Origin: Pseudomonadota bacterium
GTDB lineage: Bacteria; Pseudomonadota; Gammaproteobacteria; Xanthomonadales; Xanthomonadaceae
NCBI GenBank assembly: GCA_023423235.1
Contig: JAFAFY010000105.1
Location: 1 to 6,821, forward strand
Direction of reading: 5' to 3'
Length of the DNA stretch: 6,821 nucleotides
In this document: in pieces, positions 5,859-6,821 of the stretch
Layout: every line of letters begins with the position of its first letter
Numbering within the stretch: position 1 is the stretch's first letter
Position numbers and translations under genes: made by a program
The notes under the pieces: model-generated
What the model was told of the DNA's origin: nothing
Database searches by the model: none
Seen by the model: only the letters and a program-made list of their open reading frames with translations

Positions 5859-5897
5859 TCAGGACTTCACGTCATTGCGCTCCTGCTGGGGTCGCAT
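5859..5897 (-). other. Possible 12-residue leader ORF upstream of the ABC-F gene
   Basis: ATG at 5897 opens a frame encoding MRPQQERNDVKS and stops at TGA 5861-5859, 59 nt before the ABC-F ATG. Inside it, in another frame, AGGAG (5884-5880) precedes a two-codon ORF, ATG-ACG-TGA (5875-5867). The 12-residue ORF has no clear Shine-Dalgarno sequence of its own. Leader peptides regulate several antibiotic-resistance ABC-F genes, but this one lacks any recognised arrest motif and may be chance. Confidence 0.2.
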
Positions 5898-5939
5898 CGG
5901 CGACCGGGATGCGTCGCGCGGCAGCGGCGACGGGCACCG

Positions 5940-5945
5940 AGTATA
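5940..5945 (-). promoter_or_regulatory. Candidate -10 element of the ABC-F gene
   Basis: On the minus strand this reads TATACT, 5 of 6 to TATAAT and among the best -10 matches in the window. Transcription would start near 5933, giving a leader of about 130 nt. The -35 is unclear: TTAAGC lies at a long 19-bp spacing. Confidence 0.45.
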
Positions 5946-5987
5946 GCGGCGCGCGCGGCAGCAGGCTTAACGCCACGTCATCCCCGG

Positions 5988-6005
5988 CCGGCCCGCGCGG
6001 GCCGG
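5988..6005. repeat. 18-bp perfect palindrome abutting the ttcA -10
   Basis: CCGGCCCGCGCGGGCCGG is its own reverse complement over all 18 bases and ends exactly where the TAAACT hexamer of ttcA begins. This places it in the -35/-10 spacer, where a bound regulator would block RNA polymerase. It is pure G/C, so chance in such GC-rich DNA is more likely than usual. It could be an operator for ttcA, a hairpin, or neither. Confidence 0.5.
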
Positions 6006-6011
6006 TAAACT
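6006..6011 (+). promoter_or_regulatory. Candidate -10 element of ttcA
   Basis: TAAACT ends 8 nt before ATG 6020, so transcription would begin at or very near the start codon. There is no Shine-Dalgarno sequence, which supports a leaderless mRNA. No -35 hexamer is recognisable; that position is occupied by GC-only sequence including the palindrome. Confidence 0.5.
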
Positions 6012-6019
6012 AGTGCCCG

Positions 6020-6821
6020 ATGAGCATCGTCCTGCCCCTGCCCGATCCAGTCCCGCGCGCCGCTGCGCCGGCGCCGCCGCGCGCACGCGATCCGCGCCGC
6101 ACCGCGCACGAGAGCAACAAGCTCGGCAAGCGCCTGCGCCACCAGGTGGGCCGCGCGATCGCCGATTTCGGCATGATCGAGGACGGCGACAAGGTGATGG
6201 TGTGCCTGTCCGGCGGCAAGGACAGCTACACCCTGCTCGACATCCTGCTGCAGCTGCAGAAGAAGGCGCCGGTGGCGTTCTCGATCACCGCGGTCAACCT
6301 GGACCAGAAGCAGCCGGGGTTTCCCGAACACATCCTGCCCGACTACCTGCGCGCGCTCGGCGTGGATTTCCACATCATCGAGCAGGACACCTATTCGGTG
6401 GTCAGCCGGGTGATCCCGGAAGGCAAGACCATGTGCTCGCTGTGCTCGCGGCTGCGCCGCGGCGCGCTGTACACCTATGCCGAGCAGCAGGGGTTCACCA
6501 AGATCGCGCTCGGCCACCACCGCGACGACCTGGTGGCGACGTTCTTCCTCAACCTGTTCTTCCACGCCAAGCTCAGCGGCATGCCGCCGAAGCTGCGCAG
6601 CGATGACGGCAAGCACGTGGTGATCCGGCCGCTGGCCTACGCCGCCGAGGACGACATCGCCGCCTACGCGCGGGCCAAGGACTTCCCGATCATTCCCTGC
6701 AACCTGTGCGGCTCGCAGGAGAACCTGCAGCGCAAGCAGGTCGGCCTGATGATGCAGCAGTGGGAGCGGGACACGCCCGGCCGCATCGAGACCATCGCCC
6801 GGGCGCTGGGCGATATCCGCC
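6020..6821 (+). CDS. ttcA: tRNA-cytidine(32) 2-sulfurtransferase TtcA (3' end beyond window)
   Basis: TtcA adds sulfur to C32 of certain tRNAs to make 2-thiocytidine in the anticodon loop. It activates the base with ATP, carries an iron-sulfur cluster, and takes sulfur from a cysteine desulfurase. 267 full codons are present and align closely with E. coli TtcA. The PP-loop SGGKDS is at 64-69. The first CxxC pair is Cys139/Cys142 (CSLCS); the second is Cys227/Cys230 (PCNLCGSQ). Family blocks NLDQKQPGFPEH, GHHRDD (165-170) and GMPPKL (187-192) are intact. E. coli TtcA has 311 residues, so probably a few dozen C-terminal residues are missing. The N-terminus is 17 residues longer than in E. coli and Pro/Ala/Arg-rich. 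ATG 6020 is the first possible start: an in-frame TAG lies at 6011-6013 and the next ATG is inside the conserved region. It is divergent from the ABC-F gene and probably transcribed from its own promoter. Confidence 0.97.
   Translation, partial: MSIVLPLPDPVPRAAAPAPPRARDPRRTAHESNKLGKRLRHQVGRAIADFGMIEDGDKVMVCLSGGKDSYTLLDILLQLQKKAPVAFSITAVNLDQKQPGFPEHILPDYLRALGVDFHIIEQDTYSVVSRVIPEGKTMCSLCSRLRRGALYTYAEQQGFTKIALGHHRDDLVATFFLNLFFHAKLSGMPPKLRSDDGKHVVIRPLAYAAEDDIAAYARAKDFPIIPCNLCGSQENLQRKQVGLMMQQWERDTPGRIETIARALGDIR

Noticed and set aside
4117..5946. A 609-codon plus-strand frame opposite the ABC-F gene
   Set aside because: Gln/Arg/Ala-rich antisense shadow; the minus strand has two complete ATP-binding cassettes here.
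1..6821. tRNA, rRNA, CRISPR array, insertion sequence or integration site
   Set aside because: I saw no cloverleaf-like sequence, no regularly spaced repeat-spacer pattern, no transposase and no terminal inverted repeats with target duplication. The direct repeats found are short and local.

Overview
The window is GC-rich (roughly 70% by eye) with strong G/C bias at third codon positions. It carries housekeeping genes typical of a gammaproteobacterium. A PlsB with a long N-terminal extension, E. coli-like TtcA and DUF465 proteins, and -10-like hexamers almost touching start codons fit the Xanthomonadales/Lysobacterales (Lysobacter, Luteimonas, Xanthomonas and relatives). The placement is inferred from style and homology; no database search was possible.

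Layout from left to right: (1) 1-127 is a short upstream stretch, perhaps the 3' end of a preceding gene, with a -10-like element just before plsB. (2) 128-2893 (+) is plsB, glycerol-3-phosphate 1-O-acyltransferase, complete, with all four acyltransferase motifs. (3) 2993-3208 (-) is a 71-residue DUF465/YdcH-like coiled-coil protein, convergent with plsB. (4) 3209-3375 is a divergent promoter region. (5) 3376-3957 (+) is an exported 193-residue protein with a BamE/SmpA-like C-terminal half. (6) 3958-4155 is a convergent intergenic region with short tandem repeats and two perfect hairpins. (7) 4156-5799 (-) is a 547-residue ABC-F type tandem ATPase. (8) 5800-6019 is a divergent region with a candidate long leader for the ABC-F gene, mini-ORFs, and an 18-bp palindrome touching the ttcA -10. 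(9) 6020 to the right edge (+) is ttcA, tRNA-cytidine(32) 2-sulfurtransferase, cut by the window edge.

The genes do not form one operon: strands alternate (+, -, +, -, +) and each gene seems to have its own control region. Functionally they touch membrane lipid synthesis (PlsB), the cell envelope (BamE-like protein) and translation or tRNA modification (ABC-F, TtcA). No mobile element, CRISPR array, rRNA or tRNA was seen, and nothing amounts to an obviously new multi-gene system. The most interesting points are regulatory or structural: the ABC-F leader with mini-ORFs, the palindrome at the ttcA promoter, apparent leaderless starts, 14-bp-period repeats between genes, and the unusual two-part BamE-like protein.
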